A program made the translations under genes and the position numbers. Shown in pieces: positions 1-8,707 of a stretch of 64,000 nt of DNA. The notes beneath the pieces are model-generated. The model saw only the letters and a program-made list of their open reading frames with translations, was not told where the DNA came from and ran no database searches. Position 1 is the stretch's first letter. Every line of letters begins with the position of its first letter. This DNA is from Chloroflexota bacterium. GTDB lineage: Bacteria; Chloroflexota; UBA11872. Location of the stretch: NCBI GenBank assembly GCA_022821645.1, contig JAJEDE010000025.1, positions 124,001 through 188,000 of the forward strand. Direction: 5' to 3'.

Positions 1-165
1 GGTCTGGGTCAGTTGATCGTGGGCGCGGCCCTGACGCGGGACTACCCGGTGGTGCAGGGGTTCGTGACCTACCTCGCGGTAATCGTGCTGCTGGCCAACC
101 TGGCGACTGACATTGCCCTGCGCATCGCGGACCCGCGGCTACGCTTCGAGCGGGGCACGGGGTAG
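1..165 (+). CDS. ABC transporter permease, DppB/OppB-like, C-terminal fragment (truncated by window start)
   Basis: Frame 1 translates to GLGQLIVGAALTRDYPVVQGFVTYLAVIVLLANLATDIALRIADPRLRFERGTG*, the typical DppB C-terminus (DYPVVQG..D..Y...DPR); followed directly by a DppC-like gene. Confidence 0.85.
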   Translation, partial: GLGQLIVGAALTRDYPVVQGFVTYLAVIVLLANLATDIALRIADPRLRFERGTG

Positions 166-171
166 CGGCCG

Positions 172-1077
172 ATGACGAGCGATGCCGCACTCGCCGGGGA
201 ACGAATTCCCGTCCGGCCGGCCACCATCGGTCCGCGCCGCCGCCGTCAGTGGCATGCGCTGCTGCGCGAGCCGGGGACCGCCCTTGGGCTGTTCCTGGTG
301 GTGTCCCTGCTGATGGCGGGCTTGCTGGCGCCCTGGCTGCCGCTGGCCGATCCCACGGATATCAATCTGCCCGAACGATTGCACGCTCCGTCGGCGGAGC
401 ACCCGTTTGGCACCGATCACCTGGGTCGGGACACGTTCAGCCGGATCATCCACGGAGCGCGAACGACGTTGCTGGCCGCGGCGGCAACGCTGGTGCTCAG
501 CATGACCATCGCCGTGACCGTGGGCATGTTGTCCGGCTACTACGGCGGCTGGCCGGACACGGCGCTGATGTGGGTGGTGGACCTGCTGCTGGCGTTTCCT
601 TCGCTGATCCTGGCGCTGGCCGTGGCGGGCGCGTTGGGCCCCGGGCTGTTCAACGTGCTGCTGGCCGTGGGCGCGGTGTGGTGGGTGAGCCACGCCCGCA
701 TCATTCGCGGGATCACCCTGGGGGAGCGAGAGATGGCGTACGTGACGGCGGCACGGGCGGCCGGGGCCAGCGACCGGCGGATCATCCTGCGGCACATCGC
801 GCCAAACATCCTGGGCCAGATCGTCGTGCTTGCCTCGCTGGATGTCGGCTGGATCATCCTGGGCGTCGCGGGTCTCAGCTTCCTGGGGCTGGGCGCGCAG
901 CCGCCGACGCCGGAGTGGGGCGCCATGCTCAACGACGCCCGCCCGCACCTGCAAACCGCGCCTCAGCTCCTGCTGCTTCCGGGAGCGGCCATCTTTGTCG
1001 CGGTGTTGGGATTTAACCTCGTGGGTGACGGCCTGCGGGACCTGCTGGACCCGCGGACCCGGCGACCCGGGGGGTGA
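172..1077 (+). CDS. ABC transporter permease, DppC/OppC-like (peptide/nickel type)
   Basis: HPFGTDHLGRDTFSRIIHGARTTL and EYVTAARAAGASDRRIILRHIAPN-type motifs; multiple TM segments. Confidence 0.93.
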   Translation: MTSDAALAGERIPVRPATIGPRRRRQWHALLREPGTALGLFLVVSLLMAGLLAPWLPLADPTDINLPERLHAPSAEHPFGTDHLGRDTFSRIIHGARTTLLAAAATLVLSMTIAVTVGMLSGYYGGWPDTALMWVVDLLLAFPSLILALAVAGALGPGLFNVLLAVGAVWWVSHARIIRGITLGEREMAYVTAARAAGASDRRIILRHIAPNILGQIVVLASLDVGWIILGVAGLSFLGLGAQPPTPEWGAMLNDARPHLQTAPQLLLLPGAAIFVAVLGFNLVGDGLRDLLDPRTRRPGG

Positions 1078-1149
1078 CTGACGAGGACGAAGTCAGCGGA
1101 TGTCCGAACTGCCGCGCAGACCTACGCGGACGCGGGCGCTGCGGCCCTT

Positions 1150-2193
1150 CTAGCGTCCTACCCGCCAGGCCGTCACGCCGCCCTGCGCGTCGAGCGCCGC
1201 GAGCGCGCGGCCATCCGGTCGCCAGTGCAAGGAGCCGACGACATCATCCACCGTGCCAGCTCCTATTGCATTGCCGTTTCCATCGCGCTTAAGCGACCAA
1301 ACAACCACACCGCCGTCGCGTCCCCCCGATGCCAGGCGCATCGCGCCGGGAGCGAAGGCAAGCGTCGTGACGGGTCGAACATGAACATCCAGAACGCCGG
1401 GCCGCGTGCCTTCGGGACCACTTCCCCGAAAGCTCCAGACCGTGACCGCCTCGCTGCCGCCGGTGGCCAAGAGGGTGCCGCTGTCATCGAACGCCAGGGC
1501 CGACGGCTTGGCCGGATAGCCGGACATCATGGAGTCCTCCTCGGTGGAGCGACGCCAGAAGTGCACGGAGTTGTCCTGGCTGCCGCAGGCCACGATGTCG
1601 CCGTCCGGGCTTAGGGCCATCGAGACCAGGGAGCCTATCCACTCCAGCTTCTGGCCAGGCTCGCCGGTGGAGGCGTCGAAGAACGTCACGCGGCCGTAAC
1701 AGGCGGTGGCCAGTTCCTCGGCGCCGGACCACGCGATCGCGCTGACGGTGCTGGGGTGATCGTCAGATCGCCAGGCTTTCACTCCGTCCGGACCATAGGT
1801 GTGAACCTGCCGGGAGCAGGAGGCCGCCAACCACTTTCCGTCCGGCGACCACGCGACGTTTTCAACCCAACCGTTTTCGACCTCGATCGCCTGGCTGACC
1901 TGACCGTCGGCGACACTCCAGACCAGGACCCGGCCGTCCTGGCCGGCGGTAGCAAACGCGGGCTGGTTTGGGTGGCTGGCGGTAGCCAGCACGCCGCCTT
2001 CATGCACTCCGCGCTGGGTCCATTTGGTCGCGCCAGACTTGCCGTCGAACGCGTAGACGCCACCCGCGGTATCCCCGACCACCAGCGTCTCACCGCGAGA
2101 GGTCCAGCCCCCGGCGATGGCGTAGTCACCGACTTCCGCGGACCAGCCCTGGCGAAGAACGCCCCGCGAGCTGTGGACGCTCAAACGAGACAT
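1150..2193 (-). CDS. WD40 repeat protein
   Basis: Repeated GH/WSPDG..LA..S.D..V..W units; start overlaps the CobW stop by 13 nt. Confidence 0.85.
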   Translation of the reverse strand: MSRLSVHSSRGVLRQGWSAEVGDYAIAGGWTSRGETLVVGDTAGGVYAFDGKSGATKWTQRGVHEGGVLATASHPNQPAFATAGQDGRVLVWSVADGQVSQAIEVENGWVENVAWSPDGKWLAASCSRQVHTYGPDGVKAWRSDDHPSTVSAIAWSGAEELATACYGRVTFFDASTGEPGQKLEWIGSLVSMALSPDGDIVACGSQDNSVHFWRRSTEEDSMMSGYPAKPSALAFDDSGTLLATGGSEAVTVWSFRGSGPEGTRPGVLDVHVRPVTTLAFAPGAMRLASGGRDGGVVVWSLKRDGNGNAIGAGTVDDVVGSLHWRPDGRALAALDAQGGVTAWRVGR

Positions 2194-3590
2194 TCCTCGA
2201 ATCCCTGGCGCATGAACTGCTCGGGGAGGTTGCGGCCGATGAATACGAGCTGATTGCGGCGAGGCGCGTCTCCCCAGGGACGATCCGGCTGTCCGTCGAA
2301 GAGCATGTGAACGCCCTGGAAGACGAAGCGACGCGACTCGCCCTTGAGGCTGATGAAGCCCTTCATTCGGAAGATGTCGACGCCGTATGTGACGAGCAGT
2401 TCGCTCAGCCAGGCGTTGAGCCTGTCGGGATCGACGTCGCCATCAGTCTCGATTGCGATCGAGCCGACCTCGTCGTCGTGTTCATGCTGCGCGACCCAGG
2501 TTCGCTCAACCTCGACGGGAATCGCTCCGTTGATGTGCGCGGCGCCGTTCTCCGAGTGGGGCGCCGGCCTGGAGGACGGACTGACCGGCGCTCCATTCGC
2601 GGTGGTCAGTTGCAGATCAAACTCCTCGGCGGTGTGCTGGGTGTAGAGGCCAACGTTCACCGGCGTATCGACCTCGAAGAAGAACGACTTGCGACCCTGG
2701 GCGTCGAGCTGGAGGTCCAGGTGCTGTCCGAGAGCGATCTGGTCTCCGGGGCGAATGGGCTCCGCGGGTTCGGCGTAGCGCCGCACACACCACTCCGCAC
2801 CCTCACGAAGCGCGGAGTCATCCGTGCCCTGGTCGGGGACGACGACGAGCGACATTGACGGATCGGGTCCATCGGCCAGGCTGAGTTCGTAGCGGCCGGA
2901 TTCGAGCGAATAGACGCCCGTCCATTCGAACGGGTATTCCGGCTCGAGAAACGTGGGACGACGCCCGAGCACCTCGTCCAGGTCAAAGGCACCGAGGTTG
3001 AGGACCGTCTCGACGGGGACTTCCGCCATCTCGCTGCGGACGACTCGCGCCATTCGGTTCATGTCGCGGAGCCGAGTCTCGAGCGTGTCGAGCGCCTCGC
3101 CTTCGACGAGGTCCGTCTTGTTCAGGACCAATACGTCCGCGAAGGCGATCTGTTCCGTGCTCTCGTCGCTGCGGCCGAGTTGCTGCTCGATGTGGGCGGC
3201 ATCGACGAGCGTGACGATCCCGTCCAGCGCGTACTCCGCGCGAATCTCGTCGTCCATGAAGAAGGTTTGAGCGACCGGACCGGGATCGGCGAGCCCGGTG
3301 GTCTCGACCAGCACGTAGTCGAACTTGTCGCGGCGCTTCATGAGGTTGCCGAGCACGCGAATCAGGTCTCCGCGCACGGTGCAGCAGATGCAGCCGTTCG
3401 ACATCTCGAAGATTTCCTCGTCAGCGTTGATGACGAGCGCCTGATCGATGCCGACCTCTCCGAACTCGTTTTCGACCACGGCGATGCGCTTGCCGTGCTC
3501 CTCCCGCAGGATCCGGTTCAGCAGGGTTGTCTTGCCGGAGCCAAGGAAGCCGGTAAGGATCGTCACGGGTATGTTGCGAGGGGCGTCCAT
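2181..3590 (-). CDS. CobW/COG0523 G3E-family GTPase (putative metallochaperone)
   Basis: Walker [21 protein letters not shown], metal-binding CxCC motif [18 protein letters not shown]; CobW C-terminal domain. Confidence 0.95.
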   Translation of the reverse strand: MDAPRNIPVTILTGFLGSGKTTLLNRILREEHGKRIAVVENEFGEVGIDQALVINADEEIFEMSNGCICCTVRGDLIRVLGNLMKRRDKFDYVLVETTGLADPGPVAQTFFMDDEIRAEYALDGIVTLVDAAHIEQQLGRSDESTEQIAFADVLVLNKTDLVEGEALDTLETRLRDMNRMARVVRSEMAEVPVETVLNLGAFDLDEVLGRRPTFLEPEYPFEWTGVYSLESGRYELSLADGPDPSMSLVVVPDQGTDDSALREGAEWCVRRYAEPAEPIRPGDQIALGQHLDLQLDAQGRKSFFFEVDTPVNVGLYTQHTAEEFDLQLTTANGAPVSPSSRPAPHSENGAAHINGAIPVEVERTWVAQHEHDDEVGSIAIETDGDVDPDRLNAWLSELLVTYGVDIFRMKGFISLKGESRRFVFQGVHMLFDGQPDRPWGDAPRRNQLVFIGRNLPEQFMRQGFEECLV

Positions 3591-3899
3591 CTATTCCTCC
3601 TGGAGCGGTGGTGCGAGCACCGACATCTGTACGTCGAATCCCCACGCCGTGCAGACCTGGACAAGGTCCTTTGCGTCAACGGCGTCCATGGGTTTGTGCA
3701 GCTTGAACTGAAGTTGCGGCGCGTCGGGCCGAAGCAGGCCAATCACGGATTCGACGGGGTCGCAGCCTTCTTCGAGACACGCCAGTTCGGTGACCGTGAC
3801 CGTGATGTCATCTGAGAGGCTCAGCGCTTCGCGCAAGGCCTGCTTGATACGTCGAGCCCGTTCGAGGTTCGGGCGGCGGGGTGATGTGCGGATCAACAT
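3591..3899 (-). CDS. small conserved protein of unknown function encoded directly upstream of CobW (contains CLEEGC)
   Basis: 102-aa ORF abutting the cobW start in the same orientation; coherent alpha/beta-like composition. Confidence 0.65.
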   Translation of the reverse strand: MLIRTSPRRPNLERARRIKQALREALSLSDDITVTVTELACLEEGCDPVESVIGLLRPDAPQLQFKLHKPMDAVDAKDLVQVCTAWGFDVQMSVLAPPLQEE

Positions 3900-4007
3900 G
3901 CGCTCTTATCTCCCTCGAGGCGGCGAGACCCGCGCGGATGAGCCAGGGCTTCGACAGCCCTGCTGCCGTAGATCCATCGAGGAGCATGCGCCGCCCGCGG
4001 GCGACGG

Positions 4008-4376
4008 TTATGCCGCGTTGGCACACTCATCACAGGTTCCGCGCAACACGACCTCATGTCCCGTCATCTGAAAGCCTTCCGGAACCAGGGACTCGAGGCC
4101 CTCGACGCAACCGAAGAGGTCGAATGCGTGGTCGCAGATCGAGCAGAGAAAGTGATGGTGATGCTCGCGGTTCCTGGGCTCGTAGCGCACGCCGCCGCCC
4201 AACACTTCGACCGACTTCAGCGTGCCGTCCTCAACGCCCCGTCGGAGCGCGCGGTATACCGTGGCGAGACCGACACCCGCTCCGCCCAGGCGGCTCCACA
4301 GTTCGCGGGCGGATAGGGGACCATCCGCCTCGCCAAGGGCTCGGTAGACGGTTAGCTGCTGCTTTGCTCGCGACAT
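4008..4376 (-). CDS. Fur/Zur-family metalloregulator
   Basis: LSARELWSRLGGAGVGLATVYRALRRGVEDG winged helix; EHHHHFLCSICDHAFDLFGC and C-terminal GTCDEC metal sites. Start set at ATG 4376 (MSRAKQQ) rather than the track's 4400. Confidence 0.9.
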   Translation of the reverse strand: MSRAKQQLTVYRALGEADGPLSARELWSRLGGAGVGLATVYRALRRGVEDGTLKSVEVLGGGVRYEPRNREHHHHFLCSICDHAFDLFGCVEGLESLVPEGFQMTGHEVVLRGTCDECANAA

Positions 4377-4382
4377 AGAGAA

Positions 4383-4407
4383 ATGATAATCGAGTCTCAA
4401 TAATCGT
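4383..4407. promoter_or_regulatory. putative Fur/Zur operator (imperfect palindrome ATGATAATCGAG-T-CTCAATAATCGT)
   Basis: 25-bp imperfect palindrome (9 of 12 arm positions self-complementary), AT-rich in a GC-rich context, 6 nt upstream of the regulator ATG. Confidence 0.55.
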
Positions 4408-4611
4408 CAAAACTCCCCTCGCCGGGAGCTCTTGTCCGCGGGGTCTCGGGTGGAAACGCCGTGGCTTGCACAGGAGGAAGTGAAGCTGGCTCATGGGCAG
4501 GCTTTGCGCGGCGGGGGCAGTCTGAAGGACCGGGTCGCCGGGACAGTGGCTGGAGCCTAAGAGGGCGGCGAGCAGGGAGCGGTTAGCCCTGGACGCCTCG
4601 CTCACCCGCGG

Positions 4612-4842
4612 CTACGCAAATTCGTACACCTGCAGGGGCACGGACCTGGCGGTTGCGGCTTGTCCGTGGACCAGTAGCCGGACCTTCTCCGTGGTCTCGC
4701 GGCTGAAGGAGCGTTCGCCACTGCGCTGACAGACCGAAGCGGGCACGCCGCCAACCAGCACGTACCGGCCATTCACCTTGAAGGCCTCGTCCACCAGTTC
4801 TTCATGGCTGTCCGACCCGCGACACACCGCCCGCAGGGACAT
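4612..4842 (-). CDS. YgiT/MqsA-type zinc-finger antitoxin-like protein (degenerate zinc ligands)
   Basis: FKVNGRYVLVGGVPASVCQRSGERSFSRETTEKVRLL resembles the YgiT core; the usual CxxC pairs are incomplete (CRGS, CQRS). Confidence 0.6.
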   Translation of the reverse strand: MSLRAVCRGSDSHEELVDEAFKVNGRYVLVGGVPASVCQRSGERSFSRETTEKVRLLVHGQAATARSVPLQVYEFA

Positions 4843-4847
4843 GGCGC

Positions 4848-5027
4848 CTACTTCGGTCCCCCGACGCCGCTTGCCTTGGAAGGCGCTGCGATGGCTTTGG
4901 CCAGTTGTGTCCGGCACGATTGTTCCTTGCCGCGCAGGTAGGCGGCCAGCGATTGGACGTCGTTCCCGCGCACTCTCGCCATGGCGTCCTTGATCCGCCA
5001 CAGCTCCGCGATGGTTGCATCAGGCAC
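4848..5027 (-). CDS. short TA-associated hypothetical protein (59 aa, GTG start)
   Basis: Hand translation (M)PDATIAELWRIKDAMARVRGNDVQSLAAYLRGKEQSCRTQLAKAIAAPSKASGVGGPK*; 5 nt separate its stop from the YgiT-like start. Confidence 0.5.
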   Translation of the reverse strand: MPDATIAELWRIKDAMARVRGNDVQSLAAYLRGKEQSCRTQLAKAIAAPSKASGVGGPK

Positions 5028-5101
5028 TGACAGTGCCCTCAGCCTGGTCCGTTGGAGCCCTCCGCCGAATCAGGCCGACTCTGCCATCCAATGCCAGACT
5101 C

Positions 5102-5557
5102 TCATGCTTGGCTTTCCGCTTTGAAGAGGTCGTCCAATACGACGACAGGCAAGCCTGGGACGCGGCGAAAGTCGGCATCGTTCGTCACAAAGCAGGCACT
5201 GTCGGCTCGCAGGGCCGTCGCGGCGTGGAGGGCGTCGGGGGTCTTGAGGCCCGTCTGGGCGCGTAGACGGGCGGCGTCCTCCCATAATTCGCGCGTGGCT
5301 GGGATCAGGCTTACTTCATTCGCATCGAATAGTGACCGGAATAGCGTCTCGACCAGCGTGTCGTCCTCACGCAGCGGCTTGACGAGCGCTTCCAAGACGA
5401 TGATCTCGCTGCCCACAATGACGAACTCGCCGGTTCGGGCCTGCTGCCACATGGGTTTGAGCAACGCGTGGTAAGGCTCGACACGCTCCACGCTGTAGAT
5501 GAAGCCGGGGGCATCGAGGTAGACAGGTCCGCCGCTGGGTAGGGTCAGCGGTCCCAC
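5102..5557 (-). CDS. PIN-domain toxin (VapC-like)
   Basis: PVYLDAPGFIYSVE N-terminal Asp motif, TPDALHAATAL, CFVTNDADFRR; overlaps the upstream antitoxin gene. Confidence 0.8.
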   Translation of the reverse strand: MGPLTLPSGGPVYLDAPGFIYSVERVEPYHALLKPMWQQARTGEFVIVGSEIIVLEALVKPLREDDTLVETLFRSLFDANEVSLIPATRELWEDAARLRAQTGLKTPDALHAATALRADSACFVTNDADFRRVPGLPVVVLDDLFKAESQA

Positions 5558-5778
5558 GCGGCCCGTTCTTCCCTGATGTAATCGTCAACTTCCCTGGCTG
5601 TCTTGAAGAGCCGCTGCCCAGGCGCTTCGGCCAAGATGTCGATGGCGGACCGCCTCGCCTTTGGCGAGTCGAAGCGCACCACCACATCCACGGTCAGGCC
5701 CTCCTGCAACTCCGGGCTGACAATTTCCACCCTGCCACCCGGCAGCACCGTCGTCTTCTGTTGGAGCACCTTTGGCAT
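5545..5778 (-). CDS. antitoxin partner of PIN toxin (VapB-like)
   Basis: MPKVLQQKTTVLPGGRVEIVSPELQEGLTVDVVV...VDDYIREERAAWDR; AbrB/VapB-like N-terminus and typical C-terminal tail; 13-nt overlap with toxin. Confidence 0.75.
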   Translation of the reverse strand: MPKVLQQKTTVLPGGRVEIVSPELQEGLTVDVVVRFDSPKARRSAIDILAEAPGQRLFKTAREVDDYIREERAAWDR

Positions 5779-6134
5779 TCGAGCGCCTCCCTCATTACGC
5801 GTGTTCAGCATACTCGTGTCACCGGTAGCCCCACCGCTCGCCCTCCACCCGACGCGGACGGTGCTTGATGTCGTGTGGCTGAGGACGCAGAACCAACGGC
5901 TCAGTGGTCCGTTTCTGAATTGGAGATTTGCCTGCGTCGCCTGGGTCGGACGGTCAGTTGCTGCCTGAATCTTGGTCGGAATCCTGGACTAGCTGACCGG
6001 CGATGGTCATCAGGTCGCCGGACTGGGAGGCGGTGTCGACGGCGGAGCGGTTTTATCACGATCCGGAGGGCGGCAGGGTGATTGCGTTGCGGTCAACGCA
6101 AGCCTCCGCAGCACTGCACGCGGAGGCATAGGCC

Positions 6135-6380
6135 GTGGAAAGAATCACCGTGCGAAATCCGGATGAGGAACTGAAGCGGCGGTTGCGGGTACGGGCGGCG
6201 GCGAACGGGCGGTCGATGGAGCAGGAGGCGCGGGAGATTCCGCGGGCGGCGTTGCGCGAGGACGAGTGGTCTGTCGACAACCCGGGAACGGCGATGCATG
6301 AGTTGTTCAAGCCGCTTCGGGGCGTGGAGTTGGAGATTCCGGCGGGGGAGACGATGCGTAACCCGCCGCAGTTTGACTGA
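6135..6380 (+). CDS. FitA/Arc-like ribbon-helix-helix antitoxin (orphan)
   Basis: ITVRNPDEELKRRLRVRAAANGRSMEQEAREI signature; no PIN toxin ORF downstream. Confidence 0.75.
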   Translation: MERITVRNPDEELKRRLRVRAAANGRSMEQEAREIPRAALREDEWSVDNPGTAMHELFKPLRGVELEIPAGETMRNPPQFD

Positions 6381-6513
6381 GGCGACATGGGAGGTGCGTG
6401 GCTGCGCCGGTTGTTCGACCAAGGCGACCTCTCTTTGGTTGTGCGGGCCGGCCCAAGCTCCCAGCGAATGGCTCCGGTTCCCGACCTGGCCAGGGGGGCG
6501 CTTACGACGAGCG

Positions 6514-7089
6514 CTAGGGGTCGAGGCGGAAGGGTGGGTAGCGGTCGGTGACGAGGATGGTGGTGTAGGCCTGGACGCGGGTGGCGTAGCGGCCGACGCC
6601 GATCATGAAGTCGAAGAGGGCGCGGGGATACTGGGCGGTAATGACGACCATGAGCCAGCCGAGCGCGCCGGCGATGAGGGCCAGGACGTTGAGGACGGTG
6701 AGGACGAGGTAGTGGGGGATGGCGAGCAGCCACTTGATGAGGGGGAGGAAGCGGTTGAGGTCGTCGGTTGACGAGTAGTCGACGTGGAGATGGACGGCCT
6801 GGTGGTCGTCGGTGGCGGGGTATTCGTCGCGCAGGGCGAGGGCGTAGGCCTGGATGCGGGCGTTGAAGCGCCAGAGTTCGAGGTTCCAGTCGAACCACCA
6901 GCGGGGGTATTTGCGGCGGAACAGGAGCATGAAGACGAGGGGGACGGTGGTGTAGGTGGACACGAACAGGCCGAGCAGTAGCACGGGAAGGATGAGGATC
7001 CAGCGGAAGAGGGTGGTGAGGCGGTTGAGGGGCTGCTGGGGGTAGTCGACGGAGAACTGGACGGGGTAGTCGGACGGGGTGCCGGCCAT
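6514..7089 (-). CDS. DUF4389-like membrane protein, copy 1
   Basis: YPVQFSVDYPQQPLNRLTTLFRWILILPVL... RYPRWWFDWNLELWRF; strongly similar to the next gene. Confidence 0.75.
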   Translation of the reverse strand: MAGTPSDYPVQFSVDYPQQPLNRLTTLFRWILILPVLLLGLFVSTYTTVPLVFMLLFRRKYPRWWFDWNLELWRFNARIQAYALALRDEYPATDDHQAVHLHVDYSSTDDLNRFLPLIKWLLAIPHYLVLTVLNVLALIAGALGWLMVVITAQYPRALFDFMIGVGRYATRVQAYTTILVTDRYPPFRLDP

Positions 7090-7217
7090 GCGGGGCCTCG
7101 GAAGTGCGGGCTGCCAGGGGCGAGGATACTCCCAGGCCGAAGTTTCGACTTACGGGTCAACCGCCGGCCGGGGGCGGGTCCCAGGACGGGACGCCGCTCC
7201 CGACGGGGTGTATGCGC

Positions 7218-7847
7218 TTAGGGGCTAATGCTGAAGGGTGGGTACCGGTCGGTGACGAGGAGGAAGGCGTAGCCGGTTACGCGGGCCTCATAGCGCAGGA
7301 CGCCTACCTGGAAGTCGAAAAGCGCCCGCGGGTAGCTGGCGGTGATGACGACCATGATCCAGCCAATGACGGCCGCCACGACGGCCAGGACTGCGAGGAC
7401 GATCAGCACTACGTAGTGGGGAATGGCCAGCAGCCACTTGACGAGGGGGAGCCAGCGGTTGAGGTTGGCGGCGTCGGGGTAGTCGATTTCGAGGTGGACG
7501 GCCTGGTGCTCGTCGGTTGAGGGGTACTCGTCACGCAGGGCGATGATGTAGGTCTCGATCCGCAGGATGAAACGGCTGAGTTCGAGATTCCAGTTGAACC
7601 ACCAGCGCGGGTACTTTTGGCGAAATACCAGGATGAGAACGAGCGGAAGCCAGACGATTGGGGCGTAGATTGCAACCTGATCGGGATCGCCGAACTGGCC
7701 GCTGTTGACGAAACCAGGGATCAGGCCGGCGACGATGAGGATGGGGATGACCATGATGAGCCGGAAGAGGGTGGTGAGGCGGTTGAGGGGCCGGTCGGGA
7801 TAGTCGACGGAGAACCGGACGGGGTAGTCGGATTGATTGCTGGCCAT
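7218..7847 (-). CDS. DUF4389-like membrane protein, copy 2
   Basis: YPVRFSVDYPDRPLNRLTTLFRLIMVIPIL... KYPRWWFNWNLELSRF; start set at MASNQSDYP (7847). Confidence 0.75.
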   Translation of the reverse strand: MASNQSDYPVRFSVDYPDRPLNRLTTLFRLIMVIPILIVAGLIPGFVNSGQFGDPDQVAIYAPIVWLPLVLILVFRQKYPRWWFNWNLELSRFILRIETYIIALRDEYPSTDEHQAVHLEIDYPDAANLNRWLPLVKWLLAIPHYVVLIVLAVLAVVAAVIGWIMVVITASYPRALFDFQVGVLRYEARVTGYAFLLVTDRYPPFSISP

Positions 7848-8001
7848 GTGCTGGGGATCCTTCTGGGGAGCTAATGGACATAATCCTATGCTTCGGGTTT
7901 GTGCTTTGGCTAACGCGTGGCTGGATGTGCGGGCCGCGGTGGGGTGTCGCAACATGCGCGGTCATGGAGGGACGGGCCGAGGGCAGACGAGGGGGCACTG
8001 A

Positions 8002-8697
8002 GTGACGGGCAGCTCACAGCGCCCGCTGGTGTTGGCGATCGAGGATGACCTGCGGTACGTGCGGCAGCTGCGCGCGGACCTGGAGGGGTGCGACTGCCGG
8101 GCGGTGTTTGCGGGGACCGGCCGACGTGGACTGGAACTGGCTGTCTCAGACAGACCCGACGTGGTGTTGCTGGACCTGGGCCTGCCGGACATGGACGCGC
8201 TGACGGTGCTGGGGCAGGTGCAGGAGGCCAGTGAGGCGCCGGTGGTTGCGATGACGCCGGCTGAGGATGACGAAGGGATAGCGCGGGCGCTGGAGGCGGG
8301 GGCGGACGATTACCTGCCGAAGCCGTTTGACCTGGATCAGTTGCTGGCACGGCTGCGGGCGGTGCTGTGGCGGGCGCCGGCAGGGGCGTGGCCGCCGTTT
8401 GCGTCGGACGGGCTGTCAGTGGACTTTGCGGCGGCGGAGGTGCGGGTGGCGGGGCGGCCGGTGGGGTTGAGCGCCTCGGAGTTTCGGTTGCTGCGGTTCC
8501 TGGCGCGGAACCGGGATCGGGTGTACAGGCCTGCTCAGCTGGTCGAAGAGGTGTGGGGGCCGGAGTACGCGGGGGACCAGCACCTGGCGCGGGTGTACGT
8601 GCAGCGGGTGCGGGAGAAGATCGAGCGGGATCCAGGGGACCCGCGGCACCTGGTGACGAGGCCGGGGGTGGGGTACGTGCTGCGGAAGCACGGCTAA
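8002..8697 (+). CDS. OmpR/PhoB-type response regulator
   Basis: Receiver motifs (EDD, VVLLDLGLPDMDA, MT, LPKPFD) and C-terminal winged helix (LSASEFRLLRFLARNRDRVYRPAQLVEEVWG...VYVQRVREKIERDPGDPRHLVTRPGVGY). Confidence 0.95.
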   Translation: MTGSSQRPLVLAIEDDLRYVRQLRADLEGCDCRAVFAGTGRRGLELAVSDRPDVVLLDLGLPDMDALTVLGQVQEASEAPVVAMTPAEDDEGIARALEAGADDYLPKPFDLDQLLARLRAVLWRAPAGAWPPFASDGLSVDFAAAEVRVAGRPVGLSASEFRLLRFLARNRDRVYRPAQLVEEVWGPEYAGDQHLARVYVQRVREKIERDPGDPRHLVTRPGVGYVLRKHG

Positions 8698-8707
8698 GCG
8701 AAGGTCC

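Noticed and set aside
6056-6898. 280-aa Arg/Pro-rich minus-strand ORF
   Set aside because: Low-complexity frame-shadow of the DUF4389 gene and the FitA-like gene
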